Below, piece by piece: positions 1 to 7,283 of a stretch of 64,000 nucleotides of DNA. The translations under genes and the position numbers were made by a program. Under the pieces are notes generated by a model that did not search any database, was not told where the DNA came from, and saw nothing but the letters and a program-made list of their open reading frames with translations. This DNA is from CALXOJ01 sp034120015 (lineage in GTDB: Bacteria > Spirochaetota > Spirochaetia > JAFGXN01), in assembly GCA_034120015.1 (NCBI GenBank), contig JAXEIF010000002.1, positions 13,592 to 77,591 on the forward strand, in the 5' to 3' direction. Within the stretch, counting starts at the first letter, position 1, and each line of letters starts with the position of its first letter.

Positions 1-599
1 TTCGGTTCAACCAGAGACTTTATATCTTCGTAGGAAATTTCTTCGACCTTCTGAATTTCGTGAGAAGTTCTGAATCCGTCAAAGAAACTCAGGAACGGAA
101 CCTGGCTTTTCAGTGTCGAAAGGTGGGCAACAAGAGCCATATCCATTGTTTCCTGAATGCTGGCGGCGGCTGTCATCGCAAAACCGGTTGCGCGGCAGGC
201 CATAACGTCGGCATGGTCGCCGAAAATCGACAGCGACTGTGCGGCCAGAGAACGTGCGGAAACGTGAAAAACCGTCGGGAGCATTTCACCGGCAATTTTA
301 TACATATTGGGGATCATCAGAAGCAATCCCTGGGATGCGGTAAAAGTTGTTGTCAGTGCACCGGCTGTCAGCGAACCGTGAACGGCTCCGGCAGCACCGG
401 CTTCCGACTGCATTTCCGCGATATCAACCACTTCTCCGAACATGTTTTTGCGTCCGGCTGTCGCCCATTCGTCGGAATACTCGCCCATCGGAGAGGACGG
501 AGTAATCGGGTAAATGGCGGCAACTTCACTGAATGCATAGGCAACGTGCGCCGCAGCGGTATTGCCGTCAATCGTGACCATTTTCTTTTCTTTAGCCAT
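1..599 (-). CDS. nifJ: pyruvate:ferredoxin (flavodoxin) oxidoreductase, N-terminal part (cut by window edge)
   Basis: The reverse strand encodes about 199 residues of the N-terminal pyrimidine-binding domain of PFOR, the anaerobic enzyme that decarboxylates pyruvate to acetyl-CoA and reduces ferredoxin. The start (complement of 597-599) follows an AGAGGAAG ribosome site. Recognisable motifs are MVTIDGNTAAAHVAYAFSE near residue 7, YPITPSSPMGEY near 30, EMQSEAGAAGA near 62 and FTASQGLLLMIPNMYK near 88. Full-length enzymes have about 1,170-1,200 residues, so most of the gene lies left of base 1. It implies an anaerobic, fermentative host. A plus-strand reading frame over the same bases is only its shadow. 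Confidence 0.95.
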   Translation of the reverse strand, partial: MAKEKKMVTIDGNTAAAHVAYAFSEVAAIYPITPSSPMGEYSDEWATAGRKNMFGEVVDIAEMQSEAGAAGAVHGSLTAGALTTTFTASQGLLLMIPNMYKIAGEMLPTVFHVSARSLAAQSLSIFGDHADVMACRATGFAMTAAASIQETMDMALVAHLSTLKSQVPFLSFFDGFRTSHEIQKVEEISYEDIKSLVEP

Positions 600-653
600 A
601 GTCTTCCTCTTTATTTTAAAATTCCAAAAAGCAGAATTTTAGTGTGATATATG

Positions 654-682
654 ATTTTATTCCATTTCGGCTAATTTTTCAA
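654..682 (-). promoter_or_regulatory. sigma-70-type promoter of the PFOR gene
   Basis: On the minus strand there is TTGAAA (682-677), a 17-nt spacer and TAAAAT (659-654). This leaves a leader of about 48 nt carrying the AGAGGAAG ribosome site. Confidence 0.6.
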
Positions 683-730
683 GACAATATTTTATACGTC
701 CGCAAAAATTCGAAAGAGAGTATCGGATAA

Positions 731-757
731 TTGACAAAATAATTTATTTGTTATAAC
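731..757 (+). promoter_or_regulatory. sigma-70-type promoter of the PEBP-like lipoprotein
   Basis: TTGACA (731-736), a short 15-nt spacer and TATAAC (752-757) lie just before the AAAAGGAG ribosome site and ATG at 778. The spacer is shorter than the usual 17. Confidence 0.5.
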
Positions 758-777
758 ATTGAGAAAAGGAGAAAATA

Positions 778-1362
778 ATGAGAAAAAAATTTTTCGGATT
801 GTTGATTGTTGCGGCTCTGATGATCGGGTGTGAGAAAAAAACCATGACGGTTGTCAGCAGTGCGGTCGGCGAGGACGGTTTTATTGCCGATATGTACGGT
901 TACAATGACACGGAGCGGTTGGATGAGGCGGGAATGCCGGTTTATTCGATTCCGTTCGAAATCAAAAATGCACCGGAAGGAACCGTTTCGTTTGCACTGA
1001 TGATGGAAGATAAAGATGCCTTTCCGGTCAGTCAGGGGTTTTCCTGGATTCACTGGACGGCAGCCAATATTAAAGATACGGTCATACCTGCCGGCGCCGG
1101 CAGTCAGGATGCCGATTTTGTTCAGGGTGTGAACAGCTGGTGGAGTTCTTTGGGCGGGTCGCGGCCGGCGGAAGAGGTGAGCTGTTACGGCGGTCCGGCG
1201 CCTTACGACGGAAAAGTTCATACTTACGAACTGCACGTTTACGCTCTCGATTGCGATCTTCCCCTGGAAAACGGCTTTCTGATGAACGAGCTGTTTCATT
1301 CTATGGAAGGACATATTCTGGCATCCTATACGCTCAAGGCCAAATATCAGCTGAACCGTTAA
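778..1362 (+). CDS. PEBP/YbhB-like lipoprotein
   Basis: A 194-residue protein with a lipoprotein signal (MRKK, a hydrophobic stretch, then a cysteine at about residue 18). The mature part matches the phosphatidylethanolamine-binding protein / YbhB fold: FALMMEDKDAF near residue 80, HWTAANI near 98, and the diagnostic YGGPAPYDGKVHTYELHVYALD region near 139. Bacterial members are small ligand-binding proteins of unclear role, sometimes described as kinase or protease inhibitors. It is monocistronic, with its own promoter, an AAAAGGAG ribosome site and a terminator after it. Lipid attachment is inferred; most family members are soluble. Confidence 0.85.
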   Translation: MRKKFFGLLIVAALMIGCEKKTMTVVSSAVGEDGFIADMYGYNDTERLDEAGMPVYSIPFEIKNAPEGTVSFALMMEDKDAFPVSQGFSWIHWTAANIKDTVIPAGAGSQDADFVQGVNSWWSSLGGSRPAEEVSCYGGPAPYDGKVHTYELHVYALDCDLPLENGFLMNELFHSMEGHILASYTLKAKYQLNR

Positions 1363-1385
1363 ACCGCGGTTTATCCTTTATATTG

Positions 1386-1420
1386 TTCAACGGCGGTATG
1401 CCGCCGTTGAATTTAATTTT
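1386..1420 (+). terminator. rho-independent terminator after the PEBP lipoprotein
   Basis: An 11-bp stem (TTCAACGGCGG / CCGCCGTTGAA) with a TATG loop is followed by a T-rich tract. Confidence 0.75.
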
Positions 1421-1500
1421 TCGTTTTATCGTAAAAATCAATTTCATTTTAAAAATTTCGGTGATACAATCAATACGGAAATCAACTGAAAGGATGGTGT

Positions 1501-2739
1501 ATGAAAAGATTTACTTTCGGATGGGGGATTGTTGTCACCTGTTTTATGCTGGCTTTTGTCAACAGCGTTTTTAATCTGCAGGTTGCCAATTTTTTGGTGA
1601 ATCCGGTACAGCAGGAAATGGTTTGGACGCGTTCCTCGATACTTCTTCTTCTGCTGATTCAGAATATTTCTTATATTGCGGCCGCGCTCGGATTTGGATT
1701 TTTGATTGACAAAATCGGAGCCCGTCCGATTGTCATTATTTCTTCGCTCTGTTTGTGGATTTCTTTTATGATTCTTTCCAAAATACAGAGTTATGTTCCC
1801 TTCCTGATTTATTTTTCTGTTTTTGCCGGTATCGGAGCGGCCGGTATCGGCAATGCCGTTATTTACACTGTTATCGGGAAATGGTTTCGGGCGAAGAGGG
1901 GGATGATTCTTTCTCTGTCGCTGGTCGGTTCTTCACTGAGTGTGGCGGCTCTTCAGCCGGTGATACAGGCCGCGGCGGAGAGCGGTGTCGGCTGGCGCTC
2001 TTACTGGTGGGGATTCTCGTTTCTTCCGTTGATCTGTCTGATTCCGTTGGCTGTTCTGTTTTTAAAACGGGAACCGGCCGATTCCGGGTATACCCCGTTT
2101 TTTTCCGGACACCGTTTTTTGTGTGACGAAGAGAATAAGGATCCTGTCAAATCATATACGTTGGGGCAGGCTGTGCGGGAACGGTCGTTCCGGCTGATTC
2201 TTTTTGCATGGCTGTCGTCTCTCTTGGGCGGCAAACTGATTCATATGATTATATTCCCCTATGCAACCGAAAAAGGAATCGCGGTATCGAGTCATCCCGC
2301 TTTTATGGCTCTTGTTTTTGTCTGTGTTCCTGCGGGAATGTTGCTGTTCGGTATTTTGTCCGATTATGTTTCGGCGCGGATTTTGGCGGCGGTTTTATGT
2401 GCCGTGCAGTCGGTCGGTTTCCTTTTGTTTATGATTTTCGGCAGCCGTTTTCTGTTTTTTGCTTTTCCGGGAATTGCCGGAGGGGTGACTGTCGGCGGTC
2501 TTTTGGCCATTATGCCTCTGCTGATGATGAAATATTACGGTCCGCTTCATTTAGGAAAAATTGCCGGGGTGATGACGGCTGTTTGCGGTCTTGCCGACCT
2601 GGGAACGGTTGTTTATATGCGTTCGTTTCATGAGGCGGTTAACTCTTACCGCGGTGTTGCGCTGGTTTCCGTTGTCATGATGGCGGCGGCTGCGGTTGCC
2701 GTCTTTTTTGCCGGCCGGCCGAACAGGAGAAAAGCCTGA
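1501..2739 (+). CDS. MFS transporter (oxalate/formate antiporter-like)
   Basis: A 412-residue membrane protein with about twelve hydrophobic segments. The loop after helix 2 carries the major-facilitator signature GFLIDKIGARPIVI near residue 68, and GKWFRAKRGMILSLS follows near 127. Architecture is like that of the monocarboxylate / oxalate:formate antiporter families. The substrate cannot be read from sequence; a small carboxylate is a guess. The start has AAAGGATGG upstream. The stop codon abuts the ATG of the Nudix gene (TGA-ATG, no gap), so the two are co-translated. A TTTCAT / 17 nt / TACAAT promoter lies upstream. Confidence 0.85.
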   Translation: MKRFTFGWGIVVTCFMLAFVNSVFNLQVANFLVNPVQQEMVWTRSSILLLLLIQNISYIAAALGFGFLIDKIGARPIVIISSLCLWISFMILSKIQSYVPFLIYFSVFAGIGAAGIGNAVIYTVIGKWFRAKRGMILSLSLVGSSLSVAALQPVIQAAAESGVGWRSYWWGFSFLPLICLIPLAVLFLKREPADSGYTPFFSGHRFLCDEENKDPVKSYTLGQAVRERSFRLILFAWLSSLLGGKLIHMIIFPYATEKGIAVSSHPAFMALVFVCVPAGMLLFGILSDYVSARILAAVLCAVQSVGFLLFMIFGSRFLFFAFPGIAGGVTVGGLLAIMPLLMMKYYGPLHLGKIAGVMTAVCGLADLGTVVYMRSFHEAVNSYRGVALVSVVMMAAAAVAVFFAGRPNRRKA

Positions 2740-3312
2740 ATGGATACATTGGGGTGGAAAGATCTTTCGCGGGTTGAAAAATACGATGCCCGGATTTTTA
2801 CGGTTGATGAAGTAAGACGCCGGTCGGCCGACGGCAGAGAGGGCGGATTTACGGTGTTAAAATCTCCCGACTGGGTGAATGTGATTGCTCCTGTACGGGG
2901 AGGAGGCGGAAAACGATCGTTTCTGATGGTCCGACAGTTTCGGCACGGGAGCGGGCATATAACCGTAGAGTTTCCGGCGGGTATGATTAATCCGGGTGAA
3001 GATCCTGTCGCAGCGGCTGCCCGGGAATTCGAGGAAGAGACCGGATATACGGCGTCTTCATACCGTCTGATCGGTGCCTGTAATCCGAATCCTGCCTTCA
3101 TGTCGAATCGTGTTTATACATTTCTTGCGGAAGGAGCTGTCCCGTCCGGAGAACAGAATTTGGATGAGCATGAGATGATTGAGGTTTCGGTTGTGCCCGA
3201 AGAGGATGTTTTGAATAATCTGGCTATAGAAGAATTCGATAACGGTATTATGCTGATTGCCGGATTTTTTTACTGCCGGTACAGAGAAAAAAAAGAAGCC
3301 GAATCGGAATGA
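2740..3312 (+). CDS. Nudix hydrolase, ADP-ribose pyrophosphatase type
   Basis: A 190-residue protein with a complete Nudix box at residues 81-103 (G, five residues, E, seven residues, REFEEETGY), which binds the divalent metal and hydrolyses nucleoside diphosphates linked to another moiety. The layout, with an N-terminal beta domain, the box near residue 80 and length near 190, is that of NudF/ADP-ribose pyrophosphatases. The C-terminal coding region overlaps a hairpin that acts on the opposite strand as the terminator of tRNA-Cys. It directly follows the MFS gene and probably shares its mRNA. The exact substrate is inferred from family only. Confidence 0.88.
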   Translation: MDTLGWKDLSRVEKYDARIFTVDEVRRRSADGREGGFTVLKSPDWVNVIAPVRGGGGKRSFLMVRQFRHGSGHITVEFPAGMINPGEDPVAAAAREFEEETGYTASSYRLIGACNPNPAFMSNRVYTFLAEGAVPSGEQNLDEHEMIEVSVVPEEDVLNNLAIEEFDNGIMLIAGFFYCRYREKKEAESE

Positions 3313-3318
3313 TTCGGC
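3285..3318 (-). terminator. tRNA-Cys terminator embedded in the Nudix gene 3' end
   Basis: The perfect inverted repeat GCCGAATC (3298-3305) / GATTCGGC (3311-3318) is followed, only in the minus direction, by TTCTTTTTTTT. It therefore terminates the minus-strand tRNA transcript while lying inside and across the stop codon of the plus-strand gene. Confidence 0.75.
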
Positions 3319-3323
3319 AAAAA

Positions 3324-3395
3324 AGGTAGCGACCGGATTTGAACCGGTGAATAACGGTTTTGCAGACCGTGGCCTTACCACTTGGCGACGCCACC
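3324..3395 (-). tRNA. tRNA-Cys (GCA)
   Basis: The minus strand folds as a tRNA. The 7-bp acceptor is GGTGGCG / CGCTACC with one G-U pair. The D arm contains AAGTGGTAAGG and the T arm GGTTCAAATCC. The anticodon loop CTGCAAA reads GCA, which is Cys. The discriminator base is U, as is typical of tRNA-Cys. No CCA is encoded. Confidence 0.95.
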
Positions 3396-3494
3396 TTGTT
3401 ATATAAACATAACAGAAAAAGACCGGTTTGTCTATATAATTCGAAAAAATAATCTTTTTTACCGTAAATATTTGTTTTATAAGGAATCTTTTTG

Positions 3495-3523
3495 TTGCAA
3501 CTTTTTACGGGTTGCGTTATAGT
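3495..3523 (+). promoter_or_regulatory. promoter giving a leaderless transcript of the first HD-GYP-like gene
   Basis: TTGCAA (3495-3500), 17 nt, TATAGT (3518-3523), then exactly 6 nt to the ATG at 3530. Transcription would start at or next to the A of the start codon. No Shine-Dalgarno sequence is present. Confidence 0.65.
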
Positions 3524-3529
3524 GTTGAT

Positions 3530-4558
3530 ATGCGTAGCCTTATAAAGCTGACAGATACTTCCGAATTTATTTTGAACGGAAAAGCCCGTTGCGATTTGTA
3601 TAACTCGAAAGGCGGCTTATATGCAGTCAAAGGGACGTCCCTGCCTCCGTCCCGTCAGAAGGTTGAGTTTTACGTACGGTCTGCCGATTATGCGTTGTAT
3701 GCGCCGCGCGTCGAGGAGGATCGTCCTGTCGCAAACAGCGAAGAAACGGCATCCCTTCCCGATTATGCTTCGGTTATCGAAACGTTCGTTCCGCACGAAA
3801 CGGTAGCCCTTTATAAAGATATTATGGCCGATGTGTCCAAAGTCTTTGACGGACAACTGACGGTTTCCGGCATTATGGAGTTTTCCGAGAATATTATCAA
3901 AAAAACGTTTGACGAAAACAAAGTCGATTTATATTTGTGCAATAAAGCATTTGCCTCGTTTAACAAAACGACGGCCAGACACAGTTTTTCCGTTTATCTT
4001 CTGTTTTGCGAGGTGATGTTTGATTTCCGCAAGCAGACGCGGGATTTGCCTTTTTATACGGTGTTTAAGCAGCGGGGAAGTAAGATTAATTTTTCATCCG
4101 ATCAGATACGGAAATATGCGATGGGGGCATTGTTGCATGACATCGGTAAAATCAAAATTCCGCTGGATCTGCTTGAAAAAACGACACCGCTTACGTTGGA
4201 GGAATTGGATTTAATGCATTCCCATTCCCGGTTCGGAATTGAAATTCTGGATGAAGCCGGTGAATATTCACCCGAAATTAGGGAGATGGTCGGAAATCAT
4301 CACCAGTCTTATCCTGTTTTTCCCGAAATTGAATCTTCTCCGCTTGTCGAGATATTGTCAATGATCGATACTTTTGATGCCTGCCGGACAACCCGGCCTT
4401 ATAAGCATGCTTTTACTTTCAAAGAATGCGAACGGTTTCTTTATGAAAACAAACGTAAATTCGGCTGGAGCACTTATCTGATGCAGAATATTATCGACGG
4501 TACGCTCAGAAAATTCGAATCCCATTATCAGATGATGGCCAATACACTGTCCAAATAA
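3530..4558 (+). CDS. degenerate HD-GYP-family phosphohydrolase, paralogue 1
   Basis: A 342-residue cytosolic protein. The C-terminal half carries the HD-GYP fold: the metal-binding HD at residues 203-204 (LLHDIGKIKIP), a following His (HSRFGIEIL), and HH in GNHHQSYPVFPE. The usual HHExxDGxGYP is replaced, so the GYP signature that marks cyclic-di-GMP phosphodiesterases is missing. The N-terminal half (KARCDLYNSKGGLYAVKG) is shared only with the next gene. The start at 3530 is chosen over an upstream TTG because it aligns with the paralogue start and with the promoter. The role is probably signalling; c-di-GMP hydrolysis is uncertain. Confidence 0.8.
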   Translation: MRSLIKLTDTSEFILNGKARCDLYNSKGGLYAVKGTSLPPSRQKVEFYVRSADYALYAPRVEEDRPVANSEETASLPDYASVIETFVPHETVALYKDIMADVSKVFDGQLTVSGIMEFSENIIKKTFDENKVDLYLCNKAFASFNKTTARHSFSVYLLFCEVMFDFRKQTRDLPFYTVFKQRGSKINFSSDQIRKYAMGALLHDIGKIKIPLDLLEKTTPLTLEELDLMHSHSRFGIEILDEAGEYSPEIREMVGNHHQSYPVFPEIESSPLVEILSMIDTFDACRTTRPYKHAFTFKECERFLYENKRKFGWSTYLMQNIIDGTLRKFESHYQMMANTLSK

Positions 4559-4622
4559 AAGGACAGACAATGGCTGTTGTCTTCAAAAATAATTAAATTT
4601 TATCAAATATCATTTTAAATTC

Positions 4623-4651
4623 TTGCATTATTTTTCCGACGGGATTATAAT
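4623..4651 (+). promoter_or_regulatory. promoter giving a leaderless transcript of the second HD-GYP-like gene
   Basis: TTGCAT (4623-4628), 17 nt, consensus TATAAT (4646-4651), then 6 nt to the ATG at 4658. The geometry is identical to that of the upstream paralogue. No Shine-Dalgarno sequence. Confidence 0.75.
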
Positions 4652-4657
4652 TATGAT

Positions 4658-5689
4658 ATGCAGAGATTGATACGAATTAAGGAAGCCGGAATCTGCATTG
4701 AAAACGGGAGAGCCCGCTATAATCTCTATAATGCCAAAGGCGGTTTATATGCAGTGAAAGGCTGTGTTTTGCCTTCCAGAAGCCGGTCGATGGAATTTTA
4801 TGTTCTTCGATCGGAATTGCCCGAGGATGCGGATTTGCCGGAAAGTCAGACAGCGCAGGCTGTCGGGTTGTCGTCGGAGTTTTCTTCGGGAGCCGACGCA
4901 CTTTTTTTACGGACAGGGGCTGTTTCGTTACCTGCTGCAGATGTTTATAAAGCAGCAATGGATGAGCTGACGTCCATTTTTAATGGGAATCCGAGCCCTG
5001 ACGAAATCATTCGTAATTGCACGGATGTTGTCGAAAAATCTTTTGCATTGGATTATGCCGATTTGTACCTCTGTAACAGGGCTTTTTCTTCTTTTGATTC
5101 GGGCACGGCCCGCCATTCTTTTTCCGTTTATTGCCTTTTTTGTGATACACTTTTTTATATAAGAAAACAGGAAAAAACGGATTACTTTTTTGATTTGTTT
5201 AAACGTAAAGGACTGTCTGTTAATTTTTCTTCGGGTCAGATTCGTAAATACGCACTGGGAGCCCTTCTTCACGATATCGGAAAAATTCGGATTCCTGTTT
5301 CGGTTTTGGAGAAACCGGGCGTACTGAATGCGGAAGAATCGGCGTTGGTTCGGAAACATGTTCTTTTCGGTCTCGAAATTTTAAATGAAATCGGAGAAAA
5401 TTCGAAAGAAATGCGGCAGATGATTGCCAATCATCATCCGGCGTATCCTGTTTTTCCGGACGAGGAAAATTCGCCTCTGGTTCAGATTTTGTCAATTGTC
5501 GATATATACGATGCATGCCGTACGGCGCGTTCGTACAAAAAGGCTTTGCCGTTCGAAGAGTGTATCGGTATTTTACGACGGAATCAGGAGCAGTACCATT
5601 GGGATGTCCGTCTGCTGAATATGGTTATCGAAGGAACATTGAAAAGATTCGAGCTCAGGTATGAAGCTCTCAATAATGCCCCGGTATAG
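4658..5689 (+). CDS. degenerate HD-GYP-family phosphohydrolase, paralogue 2
   Basis: A 343-residue tandem paralogue of the preceding gene, colinear over its whole length: ENGRARYNLYNAKGGLYAVKG near residue 15, STARHSFSVY-like helix near 150, HD at residues 205-206 (HDIGKIRIP), and ANHHPAYPVFPDEEN in place of the HHExxDGxGYP signature. The same loss in both copies argues for one specialised subfamily rather than random decay. It has its own promoter and no ribosome site, so it is transcribed separately from its neighbour. Possible roles are c-di-GMP turnover, another cyclic nucleotide, or a non-catalytic effector; the sequence does not decide. Confidence 0.8.
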   Translation: MQRLIRIKEAGICIENGRARYNLYNAKGGLYAVKGCVLPSRSRSMEFYVLRSELPEDADLPESQTAQAVGLSSEFSSGADALFLRTGAVSLPAADVYKAAMDELTSIFNGNPSPDEIIRNCTDVVEKSFALDYADLYLCNRAFSSFDSGTARHSFSVYCLFCDTLFYIRKQEKTDYFFDLFKRKGLSVNFSSGQIRKYALGALLHDIGKIRIPVSVLEKPGVLNAEESALVRKHVLFGLEILNEIGENSKEMRQMIANHHPAYPVFPDEENSPLVQILSIVDIYDACRTARSYKKALPFEECIGILRRNQEQYHWDVRLLNMVIEGTLKRFELRYEALNNAPV

Positions 5690-5710
5690 ACCGACTTCTG
5701 TTTCTTCTTC

Positions 5711-5739
5711 TTGTTTTTTCCTTTGTTTTACGCTATGAT
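5711..5739 (+). promoter_or_regulatory. promoter of the trypsin-like protease, near-leaderless
   Basis: TTGTTT (5711-5716), 17 nt, TATGAT (5734-5739), then 8 nt to the ATG at 5748, with no Shine-Dalgarno sequence. Confidence 0.55.
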
Positions 5740-5747
5740 ATTATGTT

Positions 5748-7283
5748 ATGAGAAAATTAATATTCGGGATATGTTTTCTGTTGTCTTTTTCTCTCTTGCC
5801 TTTATGGAGTCAGGAAAAGGCTTTTTCGGACGTGAGCGAAGATGAACGGATTTTTCGGTAATTGGATGAAAACGAAGGAGCCGTCGTAGAATCGTCTTTC
5901 GTGCATCTCGATCAATGGAATATTCCTTACGATTTTACAATCGAGAAGTCGGCCGGAAAGATCGCGGCCGAATTTTATTTTACGTTTCGGGCAGACGAAT
6001 CGCTTTTCGGTCTTTGTATAGATATCGAAGCCGACAAAGAGATTTCTCTTTTTATCAATCACGAAAGCAATGAAGTCGATTTGAAAGCGGACACGGGGAA
6101 ATCGACGGGAAAAAATACAATCGAATTTTCACGATTTAAGGCTCCCCGTCTGGCCGACGGTACTTATTACGGAGCGGTTGTTTATCAGGCCGGGGCGGAG
6201 GAATCCGAAACCGTTTCGTTTCGACTGACACTGAAGCCGGTTGAATGGAAACCGGCAGGAACGGTCGCTGCCGGCCAGACGTGCCGATGGGAGACCGGCG
6301 GACAGAATGTCGAATCGATGGCCTACTACGCTCTCGATTTACCGCCGACCGCAACGGCATTACGGGTCGATGTATTCGAGTGTGATACCGATGTTGATCT
6401 GTACCTGTTTGCGGGCCGTCCCGATTACAGATTGGATCATGCTGTTTTGAAAGGTGAAACGTATGCCGGATGTGAAACTGTTTTGCTGGATGAAAACAGT
6501 AAGCCGCGATTCAATCCGAATGAACGCTATTTTCTGCTGATATACGACCGACATCCGTCAGCGGCGACGGGAACGGTTTCGTTCTCGGTGGAGGCCGGAC
6601 TCAACCCATCTTATGCGGCACGGCGTTCGATGACGCTGCCGGTTCGTGATGAAGATCCGCGAAAGAATGCGGTCGGCGCCACCGTCGAAATTTTGTGCGA
6701 ACAGAGTACGGGAACCGGATTTATCATTTCTCCGAAAGGATATGTTTTAACGGCGCTTCACGTTTTGAAACGGGCCGACGGGACTTATTCCCGAACGGTT
6801 ATCGGTGCCGTCAATCTCGATATCCGGAAACCGGCCGCGGAGCGGTTTCGTTTAAAAATGGTTGCTTCGGACGAAGCTTACGATATAGCGCTGCTGAAAA
6901 TCGATTCTTTGCTGTTTGGTGCTTATCCGACCGAATTGACGACATTGCCTTCGTTTTCGTTGAGCAACCGGTCGCGGGCCGAAATGGGTGATGTGCTGCT
7001 GACGCTCGGTTATCCGAAAAGCGGCGGAACCGCTTCGAAAAACAGCGTGAAAATGGCACGGGGAATTTTATCCGGATACGAAAACCGCGGCGGAGTCGGT
7101 TATATCATTTCCGATATCAAAGCTGATGCGGGTAACTCGGGCGGACCGGTTTTCGATTCGCTTTACCGGATTGTCGGTATTTCCCAGTCGCTGCTTCAGT
7201 CCGATTATTCGTATTTGCTGTCGATTTATCCGATTGATGCACTGCCATCTTCCTGGTTGGATTTGATTCGGGATGACAAGTAA
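5748..7283 (+). pseudogene. secreted trypsin-like (HtrA-type) serine protease interrupted by an in-frame stop
   Basis: Reading from ATG 5748 gives a signal peptide (MRKLIFGICFLLS..., ending ...PLWSQ). After residue 37 comes TAA at 5859-5861, then the same frame runs open for 473 more codons. Without the stop it would be one 511-residue protein. The middle has a PPC-like beta domain (DTDVDLYLFAGRPDY). The C-terminal trypsin-like domain has a complete triad: His at 6759-6761 (LTALHVLK), Asp at 6882-6884 (YDIALLK) and Ser at 7137-7139 (GNSGGPVF). The mature domain looks under selection, so the stop may be a recent mutation, a sequencing error or a readthrough codon. Its 3' end overlaps the M20 peptidase gene by 11 bp. 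Confidence 0.8.

Noticed and set aside
60..647. Plus-strand 195-codon frame at the left edge
   Set aside because: It is the complement of the PFOR gene, whose protein motifs are unmistakable on the minus strand.
1361..1372. Palindrome AAACCGCGGTTT after the PEBP gene as a fifth copy of the repeat unit
   Set aside because: Only the CCGCGGTTT core is shared; no GC-rich head or GGCAGCCC hairpin is present.
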